A stretch of DNA of 38,272 nucleotides from Nitrospirota bacterium (GTDB taxonomy: Bacteria; Nitrospirota; Thermodesulfovibrionia; Thermodesulfovibrionales; UBA1546). The DNA lies in the NCBI GenBank assembly GCA_009773185.1, contig WPIF01000025.1, positions 1 through 38,272 of the forward strand. The letters run 5' to 3'. Below, piece by piece: positions 38,267 to 38,272 of the stretch. A program made the position numbers and the translations under genes. Position 1 is the first letter of the stretch. Each line of letters starts with the position of its first letter. Under the pieces are notes generated by a model. It ran no database searches, had not been told where the DNA came from, and was given only the letters and a program-made list of their open reading frames with translations.

Positions 38267-38272
38267 TTATCT

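Overview
The window reads as a chromosomal segment of an anaerobic Gram-negative bacterium. Gene content points to Nitrospirota or a Desulfobacterota-like lineage: a 13-haem c-type cytochrome with its membrane cytochrome b, a Tat-exported split-Soret-type cytochrome, an outer-membrane barrel protein, and a full division and cell-wall (dcw) cluster with meso-diaminopimelate-type MurE. This assignment is inference; no rRNA gene is present to confirm it.

Layout. (1) 1-3603: dispersed palindromic repeats, a PilZ protein, then a promoter and a two-gene electron-transfer operon (multihaem cytochrome c plus cytochrome b). (2) 3604-7637: an AT-rich accessory island with a 15-bp tandem repeat, three tightly packed genes of unknown function whose first gene looks leaderless, a ClpP-fold protein behind a perfect TTGACA-17-TATAAT promoter, and a VapB/VapC-like toxin-antitoxin pair. 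(3) 7638-27159, minus strand: a 17-gene dcw operon in the order mraZ, rsmH, ftsL, ftsI, murE, murF, mraY, a D,D-carboxypeptidase gene (dacF-like), murD, ftsW, murG, murC, murB, ddl, ftsQ, ftsA, ftsZ, behind a strong promoter overlapped by three 10-bp-spaced GTGG boxes that fit a MraZ operator. (4) 27240-29605: a small secreted protein, a zincin-like metallopeptidase, a TPR protein and a nitroreductase. (5) 29639-33771, minus strand: a Tat module with split-Soret-like cytochrome, an unusual tRNA, tatA, tatB, tatC and a NosL/outer-membrane-barrel fusion, scattered with decayed copies of the cytochrome and tRNA. (6) 34021-38272: a small secreted protein, an HMGL-family acyltransferase (homocitrate/isopropylmalate/Re-citrate synthase type), a second toxin-antitoxin pair, an XRE regulator and a TPR plus beta-barrel gene cut short by a repeat.

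Three things stand out. First, 32731-32827 folds as a tRNA with the tRNA-Sec architecture (8-bp acceptor, 5-bp T stem, 26-nt variable arm) but with the cysteine anticodon GCA and the cysteine discriminator U73; it sits between the cytochrome gene and tatA. Second, three copies of a 135-168 bp imperfect palindrome sit at dcw gene junctions. Their outer stems differ in sequence but keep pairing, and in every copy the minus strand is open in a corresponding frame, so reading frames bridge neighbouring genes. Third, at least ten different 7-bp tandem repeats are scattered through the dcw operon, adding short loops to Ddl, MurC, MurD and MurE and supplying part of the carboxypeptidase signal peptide.

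Most dcw genes overlap or abut and are probably translationally coupled; the clearest gaps (ftsA-ftsZ, murB-ddl, ftsW-murG, murE-ftsI) and the long leader of dacF contain these repeats. All functional calls come from motif recognition and family knowledge; no database search was run.
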